Positions 1 through 5,167 of a DNA stretch of 5,167 bases are shown here, piece by piece. Below the pieces are notes generated by a model. The model made no database searches. It was not told where the DNA came from and saw only the letters and a list, made by a program, of their open reading frames with translations. Numbering within the stretch: position 1 is the first letter of the stretch; every line of letters starts with the position of its first letter. Position numbers and translations under genes: made by a program. This DNA comes from an uncultured Hyphomicrobiales bacterium (GTDB lineage Bacteria; Pseudomonadota; Alphaproteobacteria; Rhizobiales; Beijerinckiaceae). The stretch lies in NCBI GenBank assembly GCA_903916165.1, contig CAIWVR010000161.1, forward strand, positions 1 through 5,167, given 5' to 3'.

Positions 1-663
1 CAGCGCCGAGCGCGGCTCGATGGTGACGCCGGTGACGCGGGGAATGTAGATATCCATCTTCACGACGTGGGCGGCGCTCGTAAAGGCGCGGTCGGTGCCG
101 GCGACATCGCCGAAGGTCGTGTCGACGAAGACATTGTCGTGCGTCTCGTCCCAGACCGGCGCATGGCCCGGCTTGATCGCCTCGCGCTGGTCGACCACGA
201 AAGGAAGCACTTCGTAATCCACCTCGACCGCTTCGGCGGCATCCTGCGCCTGCGCTTCCGTCTCGGCGACGACCATGGCGACAGCCTCCCCCACATGGCG
301 TGCCTTGTCGGCGGGCATCAGCATATGCGGGCCGATGAAGATCGGCGTGCCGCCGGGGCCGGCAAGCTTCATGTCATATTTGGTTTTCGGTACGGGATCG
401 TGCGGAACTGGCTTCAGACCGTCGGCCGCCACATCGGCACCCGTAAAGACACCCAGCACGCCCGGCATGGCCAGCGCCGCCGCCGTGTTGATGGAGACGA
501 TGCGCGCATGGGGGTGGGGGGAGCGGACCATGACCGCGTGAGCCTGGCCGGGGATGGAGAAATCATCCGTGAACCGACCCTTGCCGGTCAGCAGCCGGGC
601 GTCCTCGTTGCGGGGCATCGGCTGGCCGATGGAGGAGAATTGATGGGTGCCGGTCGTGCTCAT
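1..663 (-). CDS. Molybdopterin-binding large subunit of a xanthine dehydrogenase/CO dehydrogenase-family hydroxylase (N-terminal part)
   Basis: The reading frame starts at the ATG complementary to 661-663 and stays open for 221 codons to the left edge, so the gene is partial; the family is usually about 750-800 residues. The N-terminus has the family opening IGQPMPRNEDARLLTGKGRF (residues 12-31). An a/b hammerhead domain follows, ending in the typical HVGEAVAMVVAE (123-134) and VEVDYEVLP (146-154) stretches, and the first molybdopterin-binding domain begins with RVTGVTIEPRSA (209-220). A GAGGA ribosome-binding site (complement of 675-679) precedes the start by about 11 nt. This subunit would hold the molybdenum cofactor and substrate pocket; the active-site loop that separates true CO dehydrogenases from other hydroxylases lies outside the window. 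It is transcribed away from the small and medium subunits that should be its partners. The family is confident, the substrate unknown. Confidence 0.93.
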   Translation of the reverse strand, partial: MSTTGTHQFSSIGQPMPRNEDARLLTGKGRFTDDFSIPGQAHAVMVRSPHPHARIVSINTAAALAMPGVLGVFTGADVAADGLKPVPHDPVPKTKYDMKLAGPGGTPIFIGPHMLMPADKARHVGEAVAMVVAETEAQAQDAAEAVEVDYEVLPFVVDQREAIKPGHAPVWDETHDNVFVDTTFGDVAGTDRAFTSAAHVVKMDIYIPRVTGVTIEPRSAL

Positions 664-680
664 GGCTGACGCTTTCCTCG

Positions 681-692
681 GGACTTCGGTCC
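681..692. other. Small GGAC/GTCC hairpin beside the large-subunit ribosome-binding site
   Basis: GGAC (681-684) and GTCC (689-692) pair around TTCG, which on the plus strand is a classic stable cUUCGg tetraloop. On the minus strand the same stem sits immediately upstream of the GAGGA ribosome-binding site of the large-subunit gene. It could influence that gene's translation, but a four-base-pair stem can arise by chance. Confidence 0.3.
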
Positions 693-725
693 TCTTCCGG
701 GAGGGCACACTGGACAGGCCGCCGC

Positions 726-786
726 CCGGTTCTGACTGGTTGCACCGCTAAACTAAGGGCTATAACAAAGCAACCGAACCGGTGCA
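726..786. promoter_or_regulatory. Nested inverted repeats in the divergent promoter, candidate operator
   Basis: CCGGTTC (726-732) is matched by GAACCGG (776-782), and inside it GGTTGC (738-743) is matched by GCAACC (770-775); both are perfect. A third, overlapping perfect pair is TGCACCG (741-747) with CGGTGCA (780-786). The arms bracket the candidate -10 box at 761-766, and the right arms lie about where transcription of the UbiD-type gene would start. This placement suits binding of a regulator controlling both divergent genes. No regulator gene is in the window, so which family would bind is unknown. The repeats are observed; operator function is inferred. Confidence 0.5.
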
Positions 787-807
787 CGTCGCGATGCTCA
801 AGCCGGT

Positions 808-812
808 GGAGG
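808..812 (+). promoter_or_regulatory. Ribosome-binding site of the UbiD-type gene
   Basis: GGAGG lies 9 nt before the ATG at 822. This is a near-perfect Shine-Dalgarno sequence and fixes that ATG as the start; the nearby ATG at 794 is out of frame. Confidence 0.85.
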
Positions 813-821
813 ATATTAGCA

Positions 822-2471
822 ATGACAGCCGTGAAGGGCCGCAGCGCTCCCGCCGATTTCCAGGAACACCTCGCCAATCTTGAAGCGCGCGGCCTTCTCC
901 TGCGGATCGACCGGCCGATCAACAAGGACACCGAACTGCATCCGCTGATGCGCTGGCAGTTTGTCGGCGGCTATCCCGAGAGCGAGCGCAAGGCCTTCCT
1001 GTTCACCAATGTGGTGGGCTCGAAGGGCGAGAAATATGACATGCCGGTCGTCTGCGGCGCGCTCGCGGCGTCCGATGAAATCTATGCAGCCGGCATGGGC
1101 GTGCCGGTGGAGGAGCTCGGCGAGATCTGGATGCACGCCATCGAGAACCCGATCCCGCCCGAATATATCGAGGTCGCGCCCTGCCATGACGTGGTCATCA
1201 CCGGCGACGAGCTGAAGCAGCCGGGCAAGGGCCTGTCGCGCCTGCCGGTGCCGATCTCCACGCCCGGCTATGATGCCGCACCCTATCTCACCGCGACCTG
1301 CTGCGTGACCAAGGACCCGGAAACGGGCGTGCGCAACATGGGCACCTATCGCGCGGGGCTGAAGGCGGAAGACCGGCTGGGCGTGCGCATGGCCGCGCGT
1401 CTGGGTGGCGCTGGCGGCTATTTGCACTGGCTGAAGTACCAGAAGCTGGGCCTGCCGATGCCTGTGGCCATTGTGGTGGGCTGCGCGCCGGTCGTCATGT
1501 TCACCGGTCCCCAGAAACTCTCGACCTCGCAGGACGAGATGGCGGTCGCCGGTGGCCTCGCCGGACGCGCCCTGCGCGTGACCAAATGCAAGACCGTCGA
1601 TCTGGAAATTCCCGCCGATGCCGAGATCGTGGTCGAAGGCTATATCGACACGCAGATGCTGGAGCCGGAAGGCCCGTTCGGCGAGAGCCACGGCCATGTC
1701 GCGCTGGAAGATTTCAACATGTCGATGGTCGTCACCGCGATCACGCACAAGAAGAATGCCGTTTACACGACCATTCTGTCGGAAGTGACGCCCAGCGAAT
1801 CCTCCATTCTCAAGAAGTCGGCCTATGAGGCGCTTTATTTCGCGCATCTGAAGAACCATCTCGAAATTCGCGGCATCAAAAAGGTCGTGATGCACGAGCC
1901 GCTGACGAACCTGCGCAAGGTGCTGTTCCTGCAATTTGCCCATGGCGCGCCGCAGACGGAAGTCTGGCGTGGCCTTCAGGGCGCGGCGAGCTTGCAGGCG
2001 CAATGCGGCAAGGTTGTCATTGCGGTGTCGGAAGACATCGACATGCAGAACACGGACGCGATCTTCTGGTCGCTGGCCTATCGCGCCAATCCGATCGAGG
2101 ACGTGCTGATCGTTCCGCATCGCTCGGGCGGTCACGGCCCGAAGTCGGGTGCGGGCGGCGATTCCACCCTGCTCATGGATCTGACGCTGAAACATTCCAT
2201 GCCGCCGCTGGCTCTGCCCGCAAAACCCTTCATGGAAAATGCCCGCAAGATCTGGGAGGAGCTGAACCTCGGCCGCCTCTCGGTGAAGGCACCCTGGCAT
2301 GGCTATGATCTGGGCGACTGGTCGCCCGACTGGGACGCCTTCGCGGAGGCCGCGACCAAGGGCGACTGGGCCGCCAATGGTGCCAACACCTATGGTCGCC
2401 GCCGCGCAGGGCTGAAGCCCGAGACGCCGGTGCGCAATGTCGAGGGCAAACAGTCGAAGGAATCGCATTGA
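822..2471 (+). CDS. UbiD-family prenylated-FMN-dependent (de)carboxylase
   Basis: This 549-residue cytoplasmic enzyme belongs to the UbiD/Fdc1 family, which uses prenylated FMN made by a UbiX-type prenyltransferase to decarboxylate aromatic, heteroaromatic or alpha,beta-unsaturated acids, sometimes reversibly. The family signature is clear: RNMGTYR at 171-177 contains the metal-ligand Asn (N172) and catalytic Arg (R177); H202 and E239 (in [11 protein letters not shown]) are the likely other metal ligands; and EGPFGE at 283-288 supplies the acidic catalytic pair E283 and E288, equivalent to Arg173, Glu277 and Glu282 of fungal Fdc1. The AEIVVEGYI stretch (267-275) is also typical. All expected catalytic residues are present, so it should be active. 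It is longer than many family members (about 450-500). It heads an operon with molybdenum-hydroxylase subunits, which argues for catabolism rather than ubiquinone synthesis. The substrate cannot be read from sequence; an HmfF-like furandicarboxylate role is one possibility. Confidence 0.93.
   Translation: MTAVKGRSAPADFQEHLANLEARGLLLRIDRPINKDTELHPLMRWQFVGGYPESERKAFLFTNVVGSKGEKYDMPVVCGALAASDEIYAAGMGVPVEELGEIWMHAIENPIPPEYIEVAPCHDVVITGDELKQPGKGLSRLPVPISTPGYDAAPYLTATCCVTKDPETGVRNMGTYRAGLKAEDRLGVRMAARLGGAGGYLHWLKYQKLGLPMPVAIVVGCAPVVMFTGPQKLSTSQDEMAVAGGLAGRALRVTKCKTVDLEIPADAEIVVEGYIDTQMLEPEGPFGESHGHVALEDFNMSMVVTAITHKKNAVYTTILSEVTPSESSILKKSAYEALYFAHLKNHLEIRGIKKVVMHEPLTNLRKVLFLQFAHGAPQTEVWRGLQGAASLQAQCGKVVIAVSEDIDMQNTDAIFWSLAYRANPIEDVLIVPHRSGGHGPKSGAGGDSTLLMDLTLKHSMPPLALPAKPFMENARKIWEELNLGRLSVKAPWHGYDLGDWSPDWDAFAEAATKGDWAANGANTYGRRRAGLKPETPVRNVEGKQSKESH
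2456..2461 (+). promoter_or_regulatory. Ribosome-binding site of the [2Fe-2S] subunit inside the UbiD-type gene
   Basis: GAAGGA lies within the last codons of the UbiD-type gene, 9 nt before the ATG at 2471. It supports this ATG over the TTG three bases upstream and suggests translational coupling through the TGATG overlap. Confidence 0.7.
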
Positions 2472-2944
2472 TGGCGCATGTCACGCTCACCATCAACGGG
2501 CAGGCCGTCACGGCTGACGTCGAGCCGCGCATGCTGCTCGTGAAATTTCTGCGCGAGCATCTGCAGCTGACCGGCACCCATGTCGGCTGCGACACGACGC
2601 AATGCGGTGCCTGCACGATCCTGTTCAATGGCGATTCCGTGAAATCCTGCACCATGCTTCTGGTGCAGGCCGACGGCGGTGAGGTCGTGACCATCGAGGG
2701 GGTGGCCACCGGCGACAGGCTGCATCCCGTGCAGGAGGCGTTCCACGTCCATCACGGCCTGCAATGTGGCTTCTGCACGCCGGGCATGGTGATGCGTGCT
2801 CTCGATCTGCTGGCAAAACATCCGCAGCCCAGCGAGGAGGAGATCCGCCACCAGATGGAGGGCAATCTCTGCCGTTGCACGGGCTATCACAATATTGTCG
2901 CCGCCGTTCAGGCCGCATCCGGGCAAACGCCCGTCGGTCATTGA
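2471..2944 (+). CDS. [2Fe-2S]-binding small subunit of a molybdenum hydroxylase (CoxS-like)
   Basis: This 157-residue protein is the electron-transfer subunit of a three-subunit molybdenum hydroxylase and has the usual full length. The N-terminal half is a plant-type ferredoxin fold with cluster cysteines C40, C45, C48 and C60 (C-x4-C-x2-C-x11-C). The C-terminal helical half carries the second cluster with C99, C102, C134 and C136, in QCGFCTPG (98-105) and [11 protein letters not shown] (133-143). All eight ligands are present, so both clusters should form. They pass electrons from the molybdenum centre in the large subunit to FAD in the medium subunit. The ATG overlaps the UbiD-type stop codon by one base, so the two genes are surely co-transcribed. 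Relatives serve CO, nicotinate, isoquinoline, furoyl-CoA and aldehyde oxidation; the small subunit alone cannot separate these. Confidence 0.95.
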   Translation: MAHVTLTINGQAVTADVEPRMLLVKFLREHLQLTGTHVGCDTTQCGACTILFNGDSVKSCTMLLVQADGGEVVTIEGVATGDRLHPVQEAFHVHHGLQCGFCTPGMVMRALDLLAKHPQPSEEEIRHQMEGNLCRCTGYHNIVAAVQAASGQTPVGH

Positions 2945-2956
2945 GGAGAGGCTGCC

Positions 2957-3754
2957 ATGTATGCTTTCGCATATCACCGCGCCGCTGATGTCGCCGACGC
3001 CGTCGCTGAACTGAAGCGCGTCGCCGACGCCAAGCCTCTGGCGGGCGGCATGACCCTGCTGCCAACCTGCAAGATGCGGCTTGCCGCACCGACCGAACTC
3101 GTTGATCTGGGCGCGATTCCCGCATTGAAGGGCATTTCGATTGCCGAGGCGCATGTCACCATCGGCACGATGACCCGTCACGCCGATGTCGCCGCCTCGC
3201 AGGAGCTGCGCGCGGCTCTGCCCGCCCTGTGCGATCTGGCAGGCGGCATCGGCGATCCGCAGGTCCGCTATCGCGGCACGATGGGCGGCTCGGTCGCCAA
3301 TGACGATCCGGCAGCGGATTACCCCTCCGCCTGCCTGGCGCTGGGTGCCACCATCGTGACCGACCGGCGCGAGATTGCGGCGGATGATTATTTTCAGGGG
3401 CTTTTTCAGACGGCGCTCGAGGGCAGCGAGATCATCACGGCGATCCGTTTCCCGCGTCCTCTCTGCGCAGCCTATGAAAAATTCAAGAACCCGGCTTCGC
3501 GCTACGCGACGGTCGGTGTGTTTGTCGCGCGCTTCGATCACGGTGTGCGTGTCGCGGTGACGGGGGCGGGGTCAAACGGCGTGTTCCGGGCGAGCGCGAT
3601 CGAACAGGCTTTGAACGCTGATTTTTCGCCTCAGGCTGCCGCCGCGATCACGATCTCGCCGAATGCCATCGCATCTGACATGCACGGCAGCGCGGAGTAC
3701 CGTGCGCATCTCATTCCGATCCTCGCCGCACGTGCGGTCGAGGCTTGCAGGTAA
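2957..3754 (+). CDS. FAD-binding medium subunit of a molybdenum hydroxylase (CoxM-like)
   Basis: This 265-residue protein matches the FAD-binding domain of molybdopterin dehydrogenases in its first 170 residues and the CO dehydrogenase flavoprotein C-terminal domain in the rest. FAD-contact motifs are AGGMTLLP (29-36), where many relatives have AGGQSLLP; TIGTMTRHADV (68-78); and IGDPQVRYRGTMGGSVAN (98-115) followed by DDPAADYP (116-123). It accepts electrons from the [2Fe-2S] subunit and passes them to an external acceptor. A GAGGAG ribosome-binding site (2943-2948) precedes the ATG by 8 nt, and only 12 nt separate it from the small-subunit stop. It lacks the extra cysteine-containing insert that carries a [4Fe-4S] cluster in 4-hydroxybenzoyl-CoA reductases, so a hydroxylase is more likely than a reductase. 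It is near the short end of the usual length but shows no truncation. Confidence 0.93.
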   Translation: MYAFAYHRAADVADAVAELKRVADAKPLAGGMTLLPTCKMRLAAPTELVDLGAIPALKGISIAEAHVTIGTMTRHADVAASQELRAALPALCDLAGGIGDPQVRYRGTMGGSVANDDPAADYPSACLALGATIVTDRREIAADDYFQGLFQTALEGSEIITAIRFPRPLCAAYEKFKNPASRYATVGVFVARFDHGVRVAVTGAGSNGVFRASAIEQALNADFSPQAAAAITISPNAIASDMHGSAEYRAHLIPILAARAVEACR

Positions 3755-3762
3755 ACTCAGCC

Positions 3763-3850
3763 TCGTCATTGCGAGGAGCGAAGCGACGCGGCAATCCATC
3801 TGACGGCGGCCATGGATTGCCACGTTGCCTTCGGCTCCTCGCAATGACGA
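3763..3850. repeat. 88-nt intergenic palindromic repeat element
   Basis: The outer arms 3763-3779 and 3834-3850 are perfect inverted copies over 17 bp (beginning TCGTCATTGCGAGGAGC). Inner arms 3790-3799 (GGCAATCCAT) and 3812-3821 pair over 10 bp around a 12-nt loop, with imperfect pairing between. From memory, the CGTCATTGCGAG...GCAATCCA pattern is a widely dispersed palindromic repeat of Bradyrhizobium-like and other bacteria. It lies between the medium-subunit stop and the receptor's ribosome-binding site. Transcribed, it would form a long hairpin that could stabilise the upstream message, partly block read-through, or lower or separate expression of the receptor. No T-run follows, so it is not a canonical terminator. 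Reading through it gives SLRGAKRRGN-type peptides, which are a translation artefact. Confidence 0.88.
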
Positions 3851-3867
3851 AACCAACGGAGGGCGTC

Positions 3868-4902
3868 ATGCTCAAGAAACTCACCGCAACCGTCGCATTC
3901 GCCGCACTCGCCACATCCGCCACCGCTCAGACCTTCGATGCCGCCGCTTTCTACAAGGGCAAGAATGTCACCATTCTCGTCGCATCCTCGACGGGTGGCG
4001 GTCTTGACACCTATGCCCGGCTCGTCGGGCGGCATTTCCAGAAACATATTCCCGGTGCCCCGACGATCGTGGTCCAGAACATGCCCGGCGCGGGCGGCAA
4101 TATTGTCGCCAACCATATTTTCAATATCGCCCCGAAGGACGGGACGACGATGGGCGTGACCTTCCCGAGCGTGATTGTCGATCCGCTGCTGACGGAGGGC
4201 GTGCAGCGCGGCTATGACGCGACCAAGTTCAATTATATTGGCAATGCCCATTCCGAAGTGCTGGTCTGCGTGCTGCGCAAGGATGCGCCTGTCTCGAAAA
4301 TCGAGGATCTGCGCAAGACCGAATTGCTGATCGGCGCCACCGCGCCGGGCTCGACCACGGCCGACTTCCCGAAGATCGCCAATGGTATTCTCGACACGAA
4401 ATTCAAGCTTGTGACGGGCTATAAGGGCTCGCGCGAGGTCACGATGGCCATCGAGAGTGGCGAGGTGCAGGGGATCTGCGGGCTGGGCTATTCCACTGTT
4501 AAGGTGCAATATCCCGACATTATGAACAATCCTTTCGCACGCATTTTCGCGCAGGAGGATATGGCCGGGCATCCGGTTCTGAACGGCGCAGGGGTGCCGC
4601 TGATGCTGTCGCTGGCGCGCAATCCCGAAGAGCGCGCTGCGATGCAGATGTTCTATGGCCAGAACTCCTTCGCGCGTCCCTTCATCCTGCCGCCCAATGT
4701 CGCGCCCGAGCGCGTTGCCGTGCTGCGCAAGGCCTTCGACGAAACGATGAAGGACCCCGAATTGCTGGCTGAAGCCGAGCGCATGAACATTGACGTTGTG
4801 CCGAGCGACGGTCCTGCCGTGCAGAAAATCGTCGCCGACATGTATGCAACGCCGGCCGCCGTCATCAAGACGGTGAAGGAAGCACTGGAACGCTCGAAAT
4901 AG
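3868..4902 (+). CDS. Periplasmic solute receptor of the tripartite tricarboxylate transporter (Bug/TctC) family
   Basis: This 344-residue protein is a secreted binding protein that would capture a carboxylate in the periplasm for a TctAB-type transporter. Residues 1-20 form a signal peptide (KK near the start, a hydrophobic alanine-rich core, and cleavage after ATA at 18-20). The mature part shows Bug motifs: GGGLDTYARLV (43-53), the ligand-loop NMPGAGGNIVAN (71-82), and APKDGTTMG (88-96). The length is near the family norm of about 320-340. The start at 3868 has GGAGG at 3858-3862 and places the signal peptide at the N-terminus; the frame is open further upstream to a TTG at 3745, but that extension only translates the palindromic repeat. 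No membrane subunits are in the window, so it is either an orphan receptor or has partners outside. Relatives bind citrate, glutamate, adipate or terephthalate, so an aromatic or dicarboxylic ligand fits its neighbours. Confidence 0.93.
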   Translation: MLKKLTATVAFAALATSATAQTFDAAAFYKGKNVTILVASSTGGGLDTYARLVGRHFQKHIPGAPTIVVQNMPGAGGNIVANHIFNIAPKDGTTMGVTFPSVIVDPLLTEGVQRGYDATKFNYIGNAHSEVLVCVLRKDAPVSKIEDLRKTELLIGATAPGSTTADFPKIANGILDTKFKLVTGYKGSREVTMAIESGEVQGICGLGYSTVKVQYPDIMNNPFARIFAQEDMAGHPVLNGAGVPLMLSLARNPEERAAMQMFYGQNSFARPFILPPNVAPERVAVLRKAFDETMKDPELLAEAERMNIDVVPSDGPAVQKIVADMYATPAAVIKTVKEALERSK

Positions 4903-5019
4903 GGAGAGGGTGGCTCGCGAAGCGAGACGGGTGAGGGCACCTGCCGCTTCGCATACCAACAAAGGGAGCGCCTTTAAGGCCCTCCCTCATCCGTCATGCT
5001 TCGCATGCCACCTTCTCCC
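4902..5019. repeat. Imperfect palindromic repeat pair (REP/BIME-like) after the receptor gene
   Basis: Left unit 4902-4938 (starting GGGAGAGGGTGGC, its first G being the last base of the receptor stop codon) and right unit 4979-5019 are imperfect inverted copies. Each unit also folds on itself around a three-base loop: CTCGC-GAA-GCGAG (4914-4926) and CATGC-TTC-GCATG (4995-5007). The units differ at two stem positions, and both differences are matched by the complementary change, so each small stem stays intact. From memory, such GGGAGAGGGTGGC...GGGTGAGGG repeats are common between genes in Rhizobium- and Bosea-like genomes. It begins at the stop codon and lies between convergent genes, where it may protect message ends or help terminate transcription. 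Confidence 0.8.
4963..4987. terminator. Candidate hairpin between convergent genes
   Basis: AGGGAG (4963-4968) pairs with CTCCCT (4982-4987), then after one mismatch GCCT (4970-4973) pairs with AGGC (4977-4980) around a TTA loop. It sits between two convergent genes and reads almost the same on both strands, so it may act bidirectionally. Neither strand has a U-run after it, which keeps this a weak terminator call. It partly overlaps the right repeat unit and could not form at the same time as the long-range pairing. Confidence 0.4.
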
Positions 5020-5034
5020 GCGCGCGGGAGAAGG
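5011..5034. repeat. Perfect 24-bp palindrome
   Basis: CCTTCTCCCGCG (5011-5022) is followed directly by its exact reverse complement (5023-5034). In RNA it would form a GC-rich hairpin with a small loop, 16 nt beyond the hydrolase stop on that gene's side. It extends the right unit of the preceding repeat. With no adjacent T-run, a termination role is possible but unproven; it may simply be part of the composite repeat element. Confidence 0.7.
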
Positions 5035-5050
5035 ACACGCACGACATCGT

Positions 5051-5167
5051 CTACATCACGTCCCGCAACAACCCGGCAATCACCTCCGGCGCTTCCACCG
5101 GCGACAGATGCCGCGCGGCCGGGATCACCATCAGGGTCGAGCCCCTGATGCCGCGATGCATCTCTTC
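5051..5167 (-). CDS. Alpha/beta hydrolase, C-terminal fragment
   Basis: An open frame enters from the right edge on the minus strand and ends at TAG (complement of 5051-5053), giving the last 38 residues of a protein. The stretch STLMVIPAARHLSPVEAPE followed by VIAGLLRDVM matches the end of alpha/beta hydrolases such as 3-oxoadipate enol-lactonases: a beta strand, the catalytic-His segment (here ARHLSPVE, usually AGHLSPLE) and the final helix. The His at fragment position 20 would be the catalytic one. The nucleophile and acid lie outside the window, so the substrate is unknown. It is convergent with the receptor gene, hence in a different transcription unit. A role in hydrolysing a ring-cleavage or CoA-ester product of the neighbouring pathway is only a guess. 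Confidence 0.75.
   Translation of the reverse strand, partial: EEMHRGIRGSTLMVIPAARHLSPVEAPEVIAGLLRDVM

Larger units (their letters stand above)
664..821. promoter_or_regulatory. Divergent intergenic promoter region
   Basis: These 158 nt separate the divergent large-subunit gene (minus strand) from the UbiD-type gene (plus strand), so promoters for both must lie here or inside the neighbouring genes. The middle (about 748-771) is the most AT-rich part. On the plus strand TATAAC at 761-766 matches a sigma-70 -10 box in five of six bases, and GGTTGC at 738-743 lies 17 nt upstream as a poor -35 match. This would start transcription near 773 and leave a leader of about 50 nt. No convincing minus-strand promoter was found by eye. 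Inverted repeats flank and overlap the candidate promoter (separate entry). The promoter call is inference; the divergent arrangement is direct observation. Confidence 0.6.

Noticed and set aside
67..669. A 200-codon plus-strand open frame at the left end
   Set aside because: It lies opposite the large-subunit gene, whose minus-strand protein has clear family motifs; this frame encodes a low-complexity Arg/Gly/His-rich product.
816..2468. A 550-codon open frame on the minus strand covering the whole UbiD-type gene
   Set aside because: It mirrors the coding gene, its protein shows no recognisable domain and is rich in His, Arg and Ala as expected from antisense of GC-rich codons, and the plus-strand frame has clear family motifs.
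2468..2470. TTG as start of the [2Fe-2S] subunit
   Set aside because: The adjacent ATG at 2471 is better placed relative to GAAGGA and gives the usual [15 protein letters not shown] N-terminus.
822..2471. Housekeeping ubiquinone-biosynthesis UbiD
   Set aside because: Its operon partners are hydroxylase subunits and a solute receptor, and the length differs; a catabolic family member is more likely, so no ubiD symbol was given.
2390..3541. A 383-codon minus-strand open frame across the small and medium subunit genes
   Set aside because: It is an antisense shadow of two well-supported genes with no domain signature.
2471..3754. 4-hydroxybenzoyl-CoA reductase subunits
   Set aside because: The medium subunit lacks the cysteine-bearing [4Fe-4S] insert that marks those reductases and is shorter than they are.
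3745..3867. Upstream extension of the receptor from a TTG start
   Set aside because: It would bury the signal peptide about 41 residues inside the protein and consists mainly of the translated palindromic repeat; the ATG at 3868 has a good ribosome-binding site.
3766..4962. A 398-codon minus-strand open frame across the receptor gene and both repeats
   Set aside because: It is an antisense shadow; the receptor on the plus strand has a signal peptide and family motifs.
4902..5034. CRISPR-like or mobile-element end
   Set aside because: There are only two inverted units without regular spacers, and no transposase or target-site duplication is visible; a palindromic intergenic repeat explains it.

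Overview
This GC-rich window looks like accessory catabolic DNA from an alphaproteobacterium, most likely of the Hyphomicrobiales (the Bradyrhizobium/Bosea/Rhizobium side). That assignment rests on codon choice, on protein style, and on two intergenic palindromic repeats of kinds familiar from those genomes. The genus cannot be fixed from the sequence. No RNA gene, insertion sequence or CRISPR array is visible.

Layout. Positions 1-663 (minus strand) hold the N-terminal 221 residues of a molybdopterin-binding large subunit of the xanthine dehydrogenase/CO dehydrogenase family; the gene runs off the left edge. A 158-nt divergent intergenic region (664-821) carries a nested inverted repeat around a TATAAC box. 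On the plus strand follow a UbiD-family, prenylated-FMN-type decarboxylase (822-2471), a [2Fe-2S] small subunit (2471-2944, overlapping the previous stop by one base) and an FAD-binding medium subunit (2957-3754). An 88-nt palindromic repeat (3763-3850) separates these from a periplasmic Bug/TctC-type solute receptor with a signal peptide (3868-4902). A second, composite palindromic region (4902-5034) fills the space to the convergent C-terminal end of an alpha/beta hydrolase (5051-5167, minus strand).

How the parts may work together. The small, medium and divergent large subunits make a complete three-subunit molybdenum hydroxylase. Such enzymes insert water-derived oxygen into aromatic or heteroaromatic rings, aldehydes or acyl-CoAs. 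The UbiD-type enzyme would remove (or add) a carboxylate on an unsaturated or aromatic acid, and the receptor would capture a carboxylate outside the cell. The simplest reading is a pathway in which an aromatic or furan-type (di)carboxylate is imported, decarboxylated, ring-hydroxylated and later hydrolysed. The gene types resemble the HmfF plus HmfABC set for furandicarboxylate/furoate, but the actual substrate cannot be read from this window. The flavin prenyltransferase, CoA ligase, transporter membrane subunits and regulator that would complete the system are not present and may lie in the flanks.
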